Assembly: GCA_029256185.1 (NCBI GenBank)
Contig: JAQSYI010000008.1
Span: 124,001-188,000, forward strand
Origin: Paenibacillaceae bacterium
Lineage (GTDB): Bacteria > Bacillota > Bacilli > Paenibacillales > NBRC-103111
Reading direction: 5' to 3'
DNA length: 64,000 nt
The notes beneath the pieces were generated by a model, which was not told where the DNA came from, did not search any database, and worked only from the letters and a program-made list of their open reading frames with translations. Positions 8,174-17,190 of the stretch are shown here, in pieces (position 1 is the first letter of the stretch; every line of letters begins with the position of its first letter). The position numbers and the translations under genes are program-made.

Positions 8174-9172
8174 TTACCCGATGATATTAAAGATCAGCTG
8201 GTAAATCAAATAAGAAATGACAATAGAGATGGGGATGGTAATAATCCAGGTAGTAACCATCTTGCCCACTACACCCCAGTTAATGGACTTGTAGCGGATG
8301 GCGGAACCTGTACCGATAATGGAAGAGGTTATAACATGGGTGGTGGAGAGGGGCAGTCCCATGGCAGTGCCGGCTTGCAAGATCACCGTGGAAGTCAAGT
8401 CGGAAGCAAAGCCGTTCATCGGCTCAATCTTGATGATCTTCCGGCTGACGGTCTCGATAATCTTCCAGCCCCCGATGGAGGTGCCGAGTCCCATGGCTGT
8501 GGCCGCGGCCAGCTTGACCCATATGGGAACAGACATATCGTCATGATAGCCTCCGGCTACCAGCGCAAATACAATAATGCCCATGGCCTTCTGCGCGTCA
8601 TTAGCCCCGTGCGAGAAGGATTGCAGCGCCGCAGAGAAAATCTGCATGAACTTGAAATTGCGGTTGACCCTGCCTGGACTGCGGTTGCCCATCAGGACGA
8701 CAATATACCTTATCAGGACCAGCATAAGGAAGCCAAGCCCGAATGCCAGAAACGGGGAGAGAATCAGACCCAGTACAATCTTCTGAAAACCGGACCAATG
8801 AAGTGCGTCCAGTCCCGCTCCTGCCAACACCGCCCCGGCCAGCGAGCCGATCAGCGTATGGGAGGAAGAGGACGGGATCCCCAAGTACCAAGTGAGAAGA
8901 TTCCAGATAATAGCGGATATCAAAGTTGCGGTAATAATCTGCAGACCGTTCTCCACCTTGAACGGGTCGGCGATGCTGCCCCCTACGTTCTTGGCGACTC
9001 CGTCGAACAGAATAGCTCCGACAAAGTTAAGGATGGCGGCCATAAAAATGGCAGTTCTGGGCGACAGGGCTTTGGTTGAGACGGAAGTGGCGATAGCGTT
9101 GGCGGTGTCATGAAAGCCGTTGATAAAATCGAACAACAGTGCCAATGCGACAATTACAATAATAAATATCAC
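8174..9172 (-). CDS. pit: Low-affinity inorganic phosphate transporter, Pit family
   Basis: 332-residue polytopic membrane protein that imports phosphate, usually as a metal-phosphate complex driven by the proton gradient. Both PiT signature repeats are visible: FDFINGFHDTANAIATSVST near residue 15, and SFSHGANDAQKAMGI in the second half. At least nine hydrophobic segments are evident. The start is GTG, supported by AGGGGGG 8 bases upstream. No YkaA/PhoU-like partner is adjacent, although Pit genes in this group often have one. Confidence 0.95.
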   Translation of the reverse strand: MIFIIVIVALALLFDFINGFHDTANAIATSVSTKALSPRTAIFMAAILNFVGAILFDGVAKNVGGSIADPFKVENGLQIITATLISAIIWNLLTWYLGIPSSSSHTLIGSLAGAVLAGAGLDALHWSGFQKIVLGLILSPFLAFGLGFLMLVLIRYIVVLMGNRSPGRVNRNFKFMQIFSAALQSFSHGANDAQKAMGIIVFALVAGGYHDDMSVPIWVKLAAATAMGLGTSIGGWKIIETVSRKIIKIEPMNGFASDLTSTVILQAGTAMGLPLSTTHVITSSIIGTGSAIRYKSINWGVVGKMVTTWIITIPISIVISYLIYQLIFNIIG

Positions 9173-9233
9173 GTTAATCCCCCTGAAAGTATTACTGTGG
9201 CCGCACAGAAAACATGCGCACTTTTGCCATCAT

Positions 9234-9270
9234 ATCATAATTCGCTCGAATTGTATTAAGATTTTGTAAA
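9234..9270 (-). promoter_or_regulatory. Possible PhoP-type boxes and -10 element upstream of pit
   Basis: On the minus strand, TTTACA (9265-9270) and TTAATA (9254-9259) are spaced by 5 bases, resembling the TT(A/T/C)ACA-N5 repeats bound by PhoP in Bacillus. A TATGAT -10 lies at 9234-9239, and there is no convincing sigma-A -35. Only two half-sites are clear, so this is a tentative call. Confidence 0.3.
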
Positions 9271-9425
9271 GGAACCGACAATTTTCATGTTTATTTTCAT
9301 TTATACATATGGGGGTATAAATGACTATTTTTGCTTATAATTTTACAGCATGGGCATTGCTATTCGAGGCAATTGTATCTGGAAAATTAGTATGGCCGTC
9401 ATGCGCTGAAACTAGCCGGATCGGC

Positions 9426-9469
9426 AAAAAGCCTTGTCTTCCCAAACAGAAGCTTGGGAGAACAAGGCC
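9426..9469 (-). terminator. Terminator of degV
   Basis: On the minus strand, a long stem (GCCTTGTTCTCCCAAG paired with TTGGGAAGACAAGGC, one mismatch) spans 9431-9469. It is followed by TTTTTG at 9426-9430, downstream of degV (9529). Confidence 0.85.
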
Positions 9470-9528
9470 TGATCTTAATATGTACAAGAAACCGGATTAT
9501 GTATGAACAGGCCGGGTGTTGGCAAGAA

Positions 9529-10392
9529 TTAGTCCGGCTCTGTCTGATTCAGGAAAAACAACGCGATGGTCCCTGGACCGGAATGAGCTCCAACTGCTCC
9601 CCCGATCTGGGAAATAATGAATTCCTGACAGCCGAACCGCTCCTCAATCATGCCGCGGAGCGCATGCGCCGTCTCCAGATCGTCTCCATGGGATATGCCG
9701 ATCACCTGACTCTTGGGATTATCGCCGCGCTCCTCCATAATCGCCACCATCCGGTCCAGCACCTTGCGCCGGCCGCGGAGCTTCTCAATGGGGATCAGAA
9801 GCCCGTCATCCACATGAAGCACCGGCTTGATGTTGAGCAAGCCGCCGATGAATGCCGCCGCTTTGCTGACACGGCCTCCACGCTGCAAATATTCCAGGTT
9901 GTCCACCGTGAAGATATGCTCCATATGCAGGGCATAAAAACGGACAGCCTGTACGATCTCCTCAACGGAACCCCCTTCCCGGGCCAGTTGGGCGGCTTTG
10001 ACTACTACCATTCCAAAGCCTGTTGAAGCACATTTGGTATCAATAACCTCCAGCCTGAAATCCGGACGTTCCTCCAAAACCTCATTGCGGGCCAATACCG
10101 CAGATTGATACGTTCCAGACAGACCGGAGGAGAATGCCACGTAGATGCAGGTGTCGCCTTGCTCGGCATACCTGTTGAAGCTCTCGCGGAATACTTGAAG
10201 GGGCACTTGCGCTGTTTTGTACACCTTTCCTTCCCGCATGCCGTCGAACATTTCCTTCGGATTCATGGTCTCGCCGTCGCGGAATTCCTGCTCACCCAGA
10301 TAGACCAGAAGCGGGAGCACCTCAATGCCGTATTGCTTCACGATTTCCTTGGGAAGGTCGGAAGCGCTGTCGGTGATAATCTTTACAGCCAT
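9529..10392 (-). CDS. DegV family fatty-acid-binding protein
   Basis: 287-residue cytoplasmic protein of the DegV/FakB family. Members bind a fatty acid and present it to a kinase for phospholipid synthesis. The N-terminal ITDSASDLP motif, the SGLSGTYQSA turn, GGLLNIKPVLHVDDG and the C-terminal AVGAHSGPGT are all present and are family hallmarks. A start 6 codons upstream is possible, but AAAGGAG is best placed for the MAVKIITDSAS start. It is a single gene between two terminators. Which fatty acid is bound is not readable. Confidence 0.92.
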   Translation of the reverse strand: MAVKIITDSASDLPKEIVKQYGIEVLPLLVYLGEQEFRDGETMNPKEMFDGMREGKVYKTAQVPLQVFRESFNRYAEQGDTCIYVAFSSGLSGTYQSAVLARNEVLEERPDFRLEVIDTKCASTGFGMVVVKAAQLAREGGSVEEIVQAVRFYALHMEHIFTVDNLEYLQRGGRVSKAAAFIGGLLNIKPVLHVDDGLLIPIEKLRGRRKVLDRMVAIMEERGDNPKSQVIGISHGDDLETAHALRGMIEERFGCQEFIISQIGGAVGAHSGPGTIALFFLNQTEPD

Positions 10393-10465
10393 GGCTTCAT
10401 CTCCTTTCATTGTCGTGCGCTTTCATACAGTAAGTCTATTGTACACCAGAACCGTCTTGGGAACA

Positions 10466-10504
10466 AAATAAAGAAGGGCTGTCCCATAAAGGGCAGCCTC
10501 TTCC
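10466..10504 (-). terminator. Terminator of the propeller-like gene
   Basis: On the minus strand, GAGGCTGCCC-TTTAT-GGGACAGCCCTTC forms a stem with one irregularity, followed by TTTATTTTG. It lies 20 bases past the stop at 10523. Confidence 0.75.
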
Positions 10505-10522
10505 AACGGACAAGAACACTGA

Positions 10523-11347
10523 CTAAAAGGCAGATTGCACAGCAACGGTCCGCACTCCCTCAAAATAAGTGGCCAAATGAAGATTGCCCCGGTCAAAGAC
10601 GGCATCTGTTACCGGAAAGCCCGTCTTCACCGAGCACAGATGGTACTTGCCCCGCCAAAACAACAGCCGGTATAGTCCCCTGTCCGTACAGGCATACACT
10701 CTTCCGCCAAATGCGGCAAGCGAGAAAATCTTGATCTTCCCATAGCGCACCAGCTCGAAGTTGCCCTTCTTGTTTCCAACCATCAGATCCCCGTTGGCGC
10801 TTGCACCGACAAGACTTCCATGAAGCACGCACAAGCTCGATACAGCCGTCTGCATGGGGTATTCCTCCGTGGACTGGGTATACCGGTCAAACACGGTTAT
10901 CCCCTTGGTCTGCGCCATGAAGATCATCTGGGGGGTGTGGAATATATCAAAGACGGGAGAGTCGGTGTAGTTGGTGTGGAGCCACGAATCTTTAAACAAA
11001 TACCACATGCCGTTCCCGCAAGCGGCGTACAGAACTCCGCCCTTGCTTCTCAGCCTGTAGCAAGCGACAGCAATCTTGGTGGGCAGCCAGCCGTCGTCAG
11101 CAAGCACGAACAGCCCTTTGTCCGTACAAGCGTATACGATGTCCTGATCTGTCTCCAGGCGGTGCACAACCGTATGCGGGGGCAGACTCCGGTCTGCCCT
11201 GAACCAGCGTCCGTCAGGCTCAATATGGAATAAGCCGCCGTTCACAGCAGCGGCCATCAAACCGCCGCCCGGAAGCACAGTCAGGGATGTAAGCAACAAC
11301 CCGTGCTGGCCTTGTTCATAAAGAATGGAGTTTGAGAGCACCTGCAT
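10523..11347 (-). CDS. Predicted beta-propeller-like protein under Fur-box control
   Basis: 274 residues, no signal peptide or membrane segment, so probably cytoplasmic. The protein consists of repeated short blade-like units with the pattern (V/L)YACTDKGLFVL, LYAACGNGMWYLF, IFMAQTKGITVFD and VYACTDRGLYRLLF, about every 40 residues. This suggests a 5-7-bladed propeller. I do not recognise a named family or catalytic motif. It is a single gene with its own terminator and a canonical sigma-A promoter whose spacer is filled by a perfect Fur box, so it should be induced when iron is scarce. No siderophore or iron-uptake gene lies next to it. Confidence 0.8.
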   Translation of the reverse strand: MQVLSNSILYEQGQHGLLLTSLTVLPGGGLMAAAVNGGLFHIEPDGRWFRADRSLPPHTVVHRLETDQDIVYACTDKGLFVLADDGWLPTKIAVACYRLRSKGGVLYAACGNGMWYLFKDSWLHTNYTDSPVFDIFHTPQMIFMAQTKGITVFDRYTQSTEEYPMQTAVSSLCVLHGSLVGASANGDLMVGNKKGNFELVRYGKIKIFSLAAFGGRVYACTDRGLYRLLFWRGKYHLCSVKTGFPVTDAVFDRGNLHLATYFEGVRTVAVQSAF

Positions 11348-11377
11348 CGTTCCTTTACGGTCAGATTAATTACTCTC

Positions 11378-11407
11378 ATATTAATTGATAATGATTATCA
11401 TTGTCAA
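11378..11407 (-). promoter_or_regulatory. Sigma-A promoter with embedded perfect Fur box
   Basis: On the minus strand, TTGACA (11402-11407) and TAATAT (11378-11383) are 18 bases apart. The palindrome TGATAATGATTATCA (11386-11400) is an exact 7-1-7 Fur box and lies entirely inside the spacer. Iron-loaded Fur bound there would block RNA polymerase. The predicted start near 11371 gives a 24-base leader to the propeller-like gene, with AAAGGAA before its ATG. Confidence 0.85.
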
Positions 11408-11442
11408 CATACTAATCATGAACACTTTTACATCACCGACTG

Positions 11443-14400
11443 TCATTTGAACCGGACCAGGAAGGTTTTGATCTCGTAGGGCTTGATCCGTAAGACGGTC
11501 TCCGCTCCCTCAACGGCTTCGGATACAGGCCGTTCCAGCAGGTCGCATTCCTGCCAGGAAACAGCCCCCCAGCCGCTGCCCAGCCGCACCTCTCCCCGAC
11601 GCCCGGCAAACTCGTGCAGGCGTACCACCAGAGCGTCACTCTCCTCCGCCTTCTTCACCGCGTCGATAAATACGGAGCGGCAATCCGTCCACAGCAGCGG
11701 TCCCGATTGGCAGGCAACCTGGCCGGATACTGCCGCAAGCGGCGCATTCAGAGCCCAGGCCTCTTCTGCGGTACCGCCGTTGAACCAGTCTCCCTCGTGG
11801 GGAAGCAGAGCATAAGTGAACACATGCCCGCCCTGATCCGCCGTATCATCCGGGACCATCGCCGACTTAATCAGCGTAAGCCGCATCACGTTATCCCGGA
11901 TATCGTAGCCGTACTTGCAGTCGTTCAGCAGGCTGACCCCGTAATCTCCCTCCGACAGATCCGCCCACTGGTGCCCCACTGTCTCGAACCGGGCCCAGTC
12001 CCAACTGGTGTTCCAGTGAGTGGGGCGCTTCACATTGCCGAACTGGATGTCATAGGTGGCCTCCGTGGCCCGGATGTCCACGGGGAACGCCGCCTTCAGC
12101 AGTTGGCGCTGCTCATGCCAGTCCACCTCCGTGCGGAAGTCGATCCGCCGGGAATGGCTGTAAGCAATCATCGTCTGCACAATCCGGGAATCCATGTAGC
12201 GCCAGACAAATTCAACGGAGGCATACAACGGTCCGCTCGCAGCAAGGCGCACAGACTCCAATTCCGAGACAACCGTTGTTTTCTCTGTATAGAAGATGTC
12301 AATATCCCATGCCTCATGTCTGCCCTTGGGCCGGTCTTCGAATACCTGGAGCAGATTGCCGCAGCTCCCTTCGGCGATTACCTCCCGGCCGGCATCCCGG
12401 TCGTATATCCGGGTTAAGTGGCCCGAATTGTTCCACTCCAGCCGGTAATGCGGCGTTTCCAGCATACCTGGGCCGTATCTGAATCTTGCTTCGGCTGCTG
12501 CTGCTCTTTCGTAATCCGCCCCGCTCTCTTCCGCGGCATAATAGATGGATCTGAAGGACATGCCCGATTGGGAAGGGACATGCACATGCCATTTCCCTTC
12601 CGCATACTGGGCTTCCAACGGATGCCCCGCTTCGTCGGACCAGCTTCCCTGCTCCGTAATTCCGGGCTCTGCACATAGCTCCACCAGCTCCGAACGGCGG
12701 AAGGAGGCGCTGTTATATACGGTGAAGAGCAATGAAGAAGCCTTCTCCTCTCCGGAAGGACCTCCTCTGCCCGTGCCCCGGTCATCTCCCTCCAGCCGCG
12801 CCGAACCTTCCTCCTCCTGAACCGCCGGATTATCCCCCGCGTCAGGAAGGGCCAGCGTCCCAAGCGCATCCCGGTACACTTTTTCCCCCAGCTGCACAGC
12901 TTGTTCATATTCCTGCCTGCTGTCCTCGTAGACCTCTCGGATGGAGGAGCCGGGAATGATATCGTGGAACTGGTTGCGCAGAATAATCTTCCAGCCCTCA
13001 TGCAGCGCAGCGCCGGGATACGCGTCCCAGCTTCCCGCAGCCAGAGCCGCAGCCGATGCCAGCCATTCCGCATCCCGGTACATCAGCTCCAGCTTCCGGT
13101 TCATCCGCTTGTTGTAAGCCTGGCTGGTGTATGTGCCGCGGTGCAGCTCCAGATACAGCTCTCCGTCCCAGGTATGGACATAGCCTTCGGCTTTTTCCAC
13201 CGTCTGCTTCAGCTCCGCGAAATAATCATCCGCCCGGCCCGTCGTGGCCCGGGGCAGACCGGGCATATGGGCGAGCCTGCGGCGGACCTCCAGCATCTCC
13301 CGGTTGACTCCCCCTCCGCCGTCGCCATAGCCGTAGGACAGGAGCAGCTTGCGGTTCAGCTCCTTGTTGCGGTAGGCCTTCCAAATGCCCTGTATGGTAA
13401 ACGGATTGACCAGTCCATTGTATGTGTAGAAAAAGGAACCCTCCTGCTGCCCTTCTTCGGGAGTGGTAATAAAATGGGTGGGAATTTCCGTACCGTCAAT
13501 GCCTCTCCACATGAAGGTGTCATGGGGCATCCTGTTATACTGGTTCCAGCTGATCTTGGTGGTCATGAACATCTCAATCCCGGATTTGCGGAGAATCTGG
13601 GGAAGCGCCCAGCTGTAGCCGAATACATCGGGGAGCCACAAATACTTGCACTCTGTACCGAATTCCCTGCGGAAGAACGCCGTCCCGTACAGGATCTGCC
13701 GAACCAGCGATTCTCCCGAGGTAAGATTGCAATCCGCCTCCAGCCACATGGCGCCGCCGGCCTCCCACGTGCCTTGCTTCACCTTGCTGCGGATGTTCTC
13801 ATAGATGTCGGGGTAGTCCTGCTTGATATATTCATAGAGCTGGGGCTGGGTTTGCAGAAAGACATAATCGGGATACATCTCCATCAGGCGCAGCACCGTG
13901 GAAAAAGAGCGCGCCGCCTTCTCCCTCGTATGCTGCAGCCGCCACAGCCATGCCACATCGATGTGGGTGTGGCCGATGCATTGCACCTCAACCGGATGGT
14001 CCCGCTGCATGCGGGCGAGTTCCGGCTGAAGCAGCTGCGCCGCCTCCGCCACCGTCTCGTAGAAGCGGTCTGAACCGGGCTTGGACCAATCCAGGCGCAT
14101 GAACGCCGAATCCAGCAGCGCAAGCAGCGCCGCCCTGTCCGGGTGGTCCTCCGCCAGTATCTTCACTGTCTCCAGCACCGACCAGGCGGTAAAATACAGA
14201 TCATCCGCCGCTTCATCCAGCCAGCACAACTCAGCCCGGTTGATCCGGTGCTCGGGATTGGCGTGCTGATCATACCCGCCAAGTCCGGACCACAGGCGGA
14301 ATTCCAGACGGACTGTCTGACCGCAAAGCTTCCCGTCCAGGAACACCTCCTGATGGTTGGTGTCCACTCCCTGATAAGGACAGCCATTCACATACAGCAA

Positions 14401-14754
14401 AGATTCGAAGCCGCTGTTGTTGCCGCCCCCGCCCTGTCCAAAATGAAACCGGCCCAGCACCCGGCGGTCCTGCCATTGCGCGGGCACCTCCACCTCGGCT
14501 GAGAGCCATACGTAACGGTCGCGCCCCGACCATCTGGCGCCGGGACCCACCCATTGGATGCCGGTGCCCTCGCTGTCAGGCCCCCATCGACCGTCAGTGT
14601 CCCCGCCGTCAGTTCCCCACTGCGGGGGACGCGTGCCGATTGCTCCGTCCGGGTCGTCTTGCAGCCGAAACTGACTGATGCTCCTGATATCCCTGTAGCG
14701 GAATGGCTCAAGGGCGCTGATCCTTTGTTGCAGTTTTTCCTCTGTCCAGAACAT
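11443..14754 (-). CDS. Alpha-mannosidase, glycoside hydrolase family 38
   Basis: 1103-residue cytoplasmic enzyme predicted to cleave alpha-linked mannose from oligosaccharides. An N-terminal beta domain (1-250) is followed by the GH38 catalytic domain (about 255-520), with zinc motif HTHIDVAW (His264, Asp266) and nucleophile Asp376 in WLPDVFGYSW. A middle helical domain with NQFHDIIPGSSIREVYED and a C-terminal beta-sandwich region complete it. There is no signal peptide. A hydrophilic Gly/Glu-rich insert at about 640-668 lengthens it relative to usual Ams1-type members (about 1030-1050). GGAGGAG precedes the ATG. It lies 67 bases behind a LacI regulator in the same orientation, so the regulator probably controls both. 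Confidence 0.94.
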   Translation of the reverse strand: MFWTEEKLQQRISALEPFRYRDIRSISQFRLQDDPDGAIGTRPPQWGTDGGDTDGRWGPDSEGTGIQWVGPGARWSGRDRYVWLSAEVEVPAQWQDRRVLGRFHFGQGGGGNNSGFESLLYVNGCPYQGVDTNHQEVFLDGKLCGQTVRLEFRLWSGLGGYDQHANPEHRINRAELCWLDEAADDLYFTAWSVLETVKILAEDHPDRAALLALLDSAFMRLDWSKPGSDRFYETVAEAAQLLQPELARMQRDHPVEVQCIGHTHIDVAWLWRLQHTREKAARSFSTVLRLMEMYPDYVFLQTQPQLYEYIKQDYPDIYENIRSKVKQGTWEAGGAMWLEADCNLTSGESLVRQILYGTAFFRREFGTECKYLWLPDVFGYSWALPQILRKSGIEMFMTTKISWNQYNRMPHDTFMWRGIDGTEIPTHFITTPEEGQQEGSFFYTYNGLVNPFTIQGIWKAYRNKELNRKLLLSYGYGDGGGGVNREMLEVRRRLAHMPGLPRATTGRADDYFAELKQTVEKAEGYVHTWDGELYLELHRGTYTSQAYNKRMNRKLELMYRDAEWLASAAALAAGSWDAYPGAALHEGWKIILRNQFHDIIPGSSIREVYEDSRQEYEQAVQLGEKVYRDALGTLALPDAGDNPAVQEEEGSARLEGDDRGTGRGGPSGEEKASSLLFTVYNSASFRRSELVELCAEPGITEQGSWSDEAGHPLEAQYAEGKWHVHVPSQSGMSFRSIYYAAEESGADYERAAAAEARFRYGPGMLETPHYRLEWNNSGHLTRIYDRDAGREVIAEGSCGNLLQVFEDRPKGRHEAWDIDIFYTEKTTVVSELESVRLAASGPLYASVEFVWRYMDSRIVQTMIAYSHSRRIDFRTEVDWHEQRQLLKAAFPVDIRATEATYDIQFGNVKRPTHWNTSWDWARFETVGHQWADLSEGDYGVSLLNDCKYGYDIRDNVMRLTLIKSAMVPDDTADQGGHVFTYALLPHEGDWFNGGTAEEAWALNAPLAAVSGQVACQSGPLLWTDCRSVFIDAVKKAEESDALVVRLHEFAGRRGEVRLGSGWGAVSWQECDLLERPVSEAVEGAETVLRIKPYEIKTFLVRFK

Positions 14755-14821
14755 AACGGTTGCTCCTCCTCTGTATCTTGACCGGACACATGGACCGGCA
14801 ATGTCAATTCCAATTCATTCC

Positions 14822-15922
14822 CTACATGCTTTCCCTTGGGGCAAGCCGGGGCGGTATCCACAGCTTGGACTGGCTGTGCGCACTGTGCGCTTCCTGGCCG
14901 CCTTCCGCTTCGCGGCCTTCTCCAGCTTTGCGGCCGCCTTCCGCTTCCTGGTCCGCTTCCGCTTCGCGGTTGCCCTCTACCGACTGAATCAGCTGCCTTG
15001 CCGCCGCAGCCCCCATCTCCGTATAAGGCACCTCCACGGAGCTGAGCGAGGGAACCATGAAGCCGTTGGCCTGTGCAGTGTTATCAGCCGACATGATACG
15101 CACATCGGTTCCCACGGCAAGCCCCAATCCGGTGCAAGCGCGGTAGAGTCTGGAGCAGCCGACAAACCAGTTGCAGAGCAGGACGGCGGGAAGAGTCTTC
15201 CCGGCAAGCAAGCCGGTCCATGCCTCCAGCTCATCCGGCTCCCCCAAGCTGATCTCGGCAATCTGGGGGGACAGCCCCTTCAGCTCCATCCAGCGGCGGT
15301 AAGCGAGCAGCCGGTGCCGGTCCCCCCAGTTAAGCCGTGATGGGTCTCCGTGATGGGCCAGCACATAGCAGGGGGCGCTGCCTGTCTGCTTCCAGATATA
15401 ATCCAGCGCCAACTCGATGCTGGCACCGTAATCCATCAGAATGGAGGAGATGTCGCTGCGCTCCGGGTAACCCTCGACTGAGACGAAGGGCAGCCCTGCG
15501 GCGTGCACCATATCCGCCCAATCCCCATCGTCATAACCCGTCGTATCCTTCGTAATAAGTCCGTCGATCCGGCGTGCCCGGTACAGGGCAATAAGCTCTT
15601 CCCGCTCTCCGGCGCGGTCTCCCTTGCCGTAGAGCAGCAGCTGGTAGCCCGCTTCCGTGCATACCCGCTGCGCCCCCTGCAGCACCTGCAGGAACAGGGG
15701 GTTGTCCAGATTCCCGTAAGCGCCGATGCACCTGCTCCTGCCGGTTCTCATCCCCCTTGCCTGGACATCCACCCGGTAGCCCAAATCCTCTATCGCCTGA
15801 AGCACCGCCCGGCGCTTCTCCTCGCTCACCCGGATGCCCGGAGTGCCGTTAAGCACCGCGGATACCACACTCCGGGAAACCCCCGCTTGCCTGGCCACAT
15901 CCGCACTGGTTGCCCTTTTCAT
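14822..15922 (-). CDS. LacI-family transcriptional regulator (mannosidase locus)
   Basis: 366 residues. The N-terminal helix-turn-helix is TSADVARQAGVSRSVVSAVLNG, with a hinge around residue 50 and a periplasmic-binding-like effector domain (about 60-315). The C-terminus is unusual. Before the final LWIPPRLAPRES strand there is a 34-residue, highly charged repeat (about 318-351) made of REAE, QEAEGG and REAEGG units, absent from typical members. It precedes the GH38 gene in the same orientation and has an operator-like palindrome inside its own promoter, suggesting autoregulation. The effector is presumably a mannose-containing sugar (inference). Confidence 0.92.
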   Translation of the reverse strand: MKRATSADVARQAGVSRSVVSAVLNGTPGIRVSEEKRRAVLQAIEDLGYRVDVQARGMRTGRSRCIGAYGNLDNPLFLQVLQGAQRVCTEAGYQLLLYGKGDRAGEREELIALYRARRIDGLITKDTTGYDDGDWADMVHAAGLPFVSVEGYPERSDISSILMDYGASIELALDYIWKQTGSAPCYVLAHHGDPSRLNWGDRHRLLAYRRWMELKGLSPQIAEISLGEPDELEAWTGLLAGKTLPAVLLCNWFVGCSRLYRACTGLGLAVGTDVRIMSADNTAQANGFMVPSLSSVEVPYTEMGAAAARQLIQSVEGNREAEADQEAEGGRKAGEGREAEGGQEAHSAHSQSKLWIPPRLAPRESM

Positions 15923-16011
15923 AAGCTACCTCTTTTCAGCCCAGAAATAACAAGACCCCGTCATTACATTCATCAGTGTTGCCGCCTTGGCGATATTGAA
16001 GTCTGAGGATA

Positions 16012-16040
16012 ATGATAACACGTATTATCACGAGTGGCAA
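16012..16040 (-). promoter_or_regulatory. Promoter and LacI-type operator upstream of the regulator/mannosidase operon
   Basis: On the minus strand, TTGCCA (16035-16040) and TATCAT (16012-16017) are separated by 17 bases. The near-perfect 18-bp palindrome TGATAACACGTATTATCA (16013-16030) has a central CG as in LacI-family operators. It covers the spacer and the -10. The regulator encoded just downstream is the natural candidate to bind it. Confidence 0.65.
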
Positions 16041-16168
16041 CCTTGTATAGCCGAGGCATCTGTCTGCGAACAGCAATCCGCCTCTCCCAATATGAAGCTG
16101 CAACCCCACCGGGAGAAGATCCCCGTTTCCTGCCGACGGATTGATTAATTCTCCCCATTGGAGCTACA

Positions 16169-17122
16169 ATGGCTATAGGTGAAAATCATCTGCAACAGGG
16201 AAAAAATAAACCTCCCGGAAAGAGTGTGCGTATGAGAACAAAGGTGCTTTCCTTTGAGGAGATTGACCCTTTTATCCGCTTTCCCCATCCCTTCGATCTG
16301 CCCGCCGGTTCCTCTCTCCCTCCCCGGGCGGCTTATGACTACAGACTGATGTACATTTACGGGGGCAAGGGCAGCATCGTCATTGACGGGAGTCCTTACG
16401 AAGCGGTGAAAGGCAACCTGTTTGTGTGGAGACCCGGAGTAGTCTACCGGATTATCGCGGCTCCCGGAGAGGACCTGACCATTCTCGGCGTCAATTTCGA
16501 TTTTACCCAGACCAGCAATTCCATCGGCTATCCCATCCCTCCCGAGAATGAGGACCGGTTCAATCCGGACAATATTACTGAAATCATCGACTTTTCCGAC
16601 CTGGAGGGCATGAACGGGATCATCTTCCTCCGGGGCATGCAGACCCATGAACGCCTGCTGCTGGATATGGCCAATGAGCATACGATCCGCAAGCGGTTCT
16701 TCACGCATAAGATCCGGGGGAGCTTTCTGCTGCTTTTGGGGGATGTGGCCCGGCATGTGACCTCCACTTATACCGAGCAGGATGAGACGGGGCACAAGGT
16801 GGACCTGATCTTAAAGCATATCCGCGAGCACTATGACAAGCCGCTGACCAATAAGGAGATCGGCGAGCACTTCAACTTCCACCCCGTCTATATCAACCGG
16901 CTGCTGGTCAAATATACGGGAACCTCGCTCCATCAGTATCTGATTAATTACCGCATCTCTCTGGCGGTGAACCTGCTGCAGAACTCGGGCAAAACCATCA
17001 CGGAAATCGCATATGAGACCGGCTTCAAGGATGTGAATTATTTCTCCAAGTGCTTCAAGAAGACAGTTGGCCTCAGTCCCAAGCATTATGTGAGCGCGGC
17101 CCGGCATTCCTGGCTGCCTTGA
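16169..17122 (+). CDS. AraC-family regulator with N-terminal cupin-like domain
   Basis: 317 residues as called. A beta-rich sugar-sensing arm (about 45-140) contains YIYGGKGSIVIDG and GNLFVWRPGVVYRI. The C-terminus has two AraC helix-turn-helix motifs: LTNKEIGEHFNFHPVYINRL, then ITEIAYETGFKDVNYFSKCF ending GLSPKHY. The start is uncertain: GGAG lies 5 bases before this ATG, while an in-frame ATG at 16232 begins closer to the conserved region. It is divergent from the LacI/mannosidase operon and is followed, after a repeat-rich gap, by a co-directional alpha-galactosidase that it probably activates (inference from position). Confidence 0.88.
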   Translation: MAIGENHLQQGKNKPPGKSVRMRTKVLSFEEIDPFIRFPHPFDLPAGSSLPPRAAYDYRLMYIYGGKGSIVIDGSPYEAVKGNLFVWRPGVVYRIIAAPGEDLTILGVNFDFTQTSNSIGYPIPPENEDRFNPDNITEIIDFSDLEGMNGIIFLRGMQTHERLLLDMANEHTIRKRFFTHKIRGSFLLLLGDVARHVTSTYTEQDETGHKVDLILKHIREHYDKPLTNKEIGEHFNFHPVYINRLLVKYTGTSLHQYLINYRISLAVNLLQNSGKTITEIAYETGFKDVNYFSKCFKKTVGLSPKHYVSAARHSWLP

Positions 17123-17190
17123 ACCGGGGCGTACGGCACCTCCCCGCAAATTCATGAATCCAGGCAACTCAGCTATCCGCAGTCCCTTAC

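Noticed and set aside
12901..14073. 390-codon plus-strand open frame
   Set aside because: Antisense to the GH38 gene, whose catalytic motifs are clear on the other strand. Its translation has no recognisable domain.
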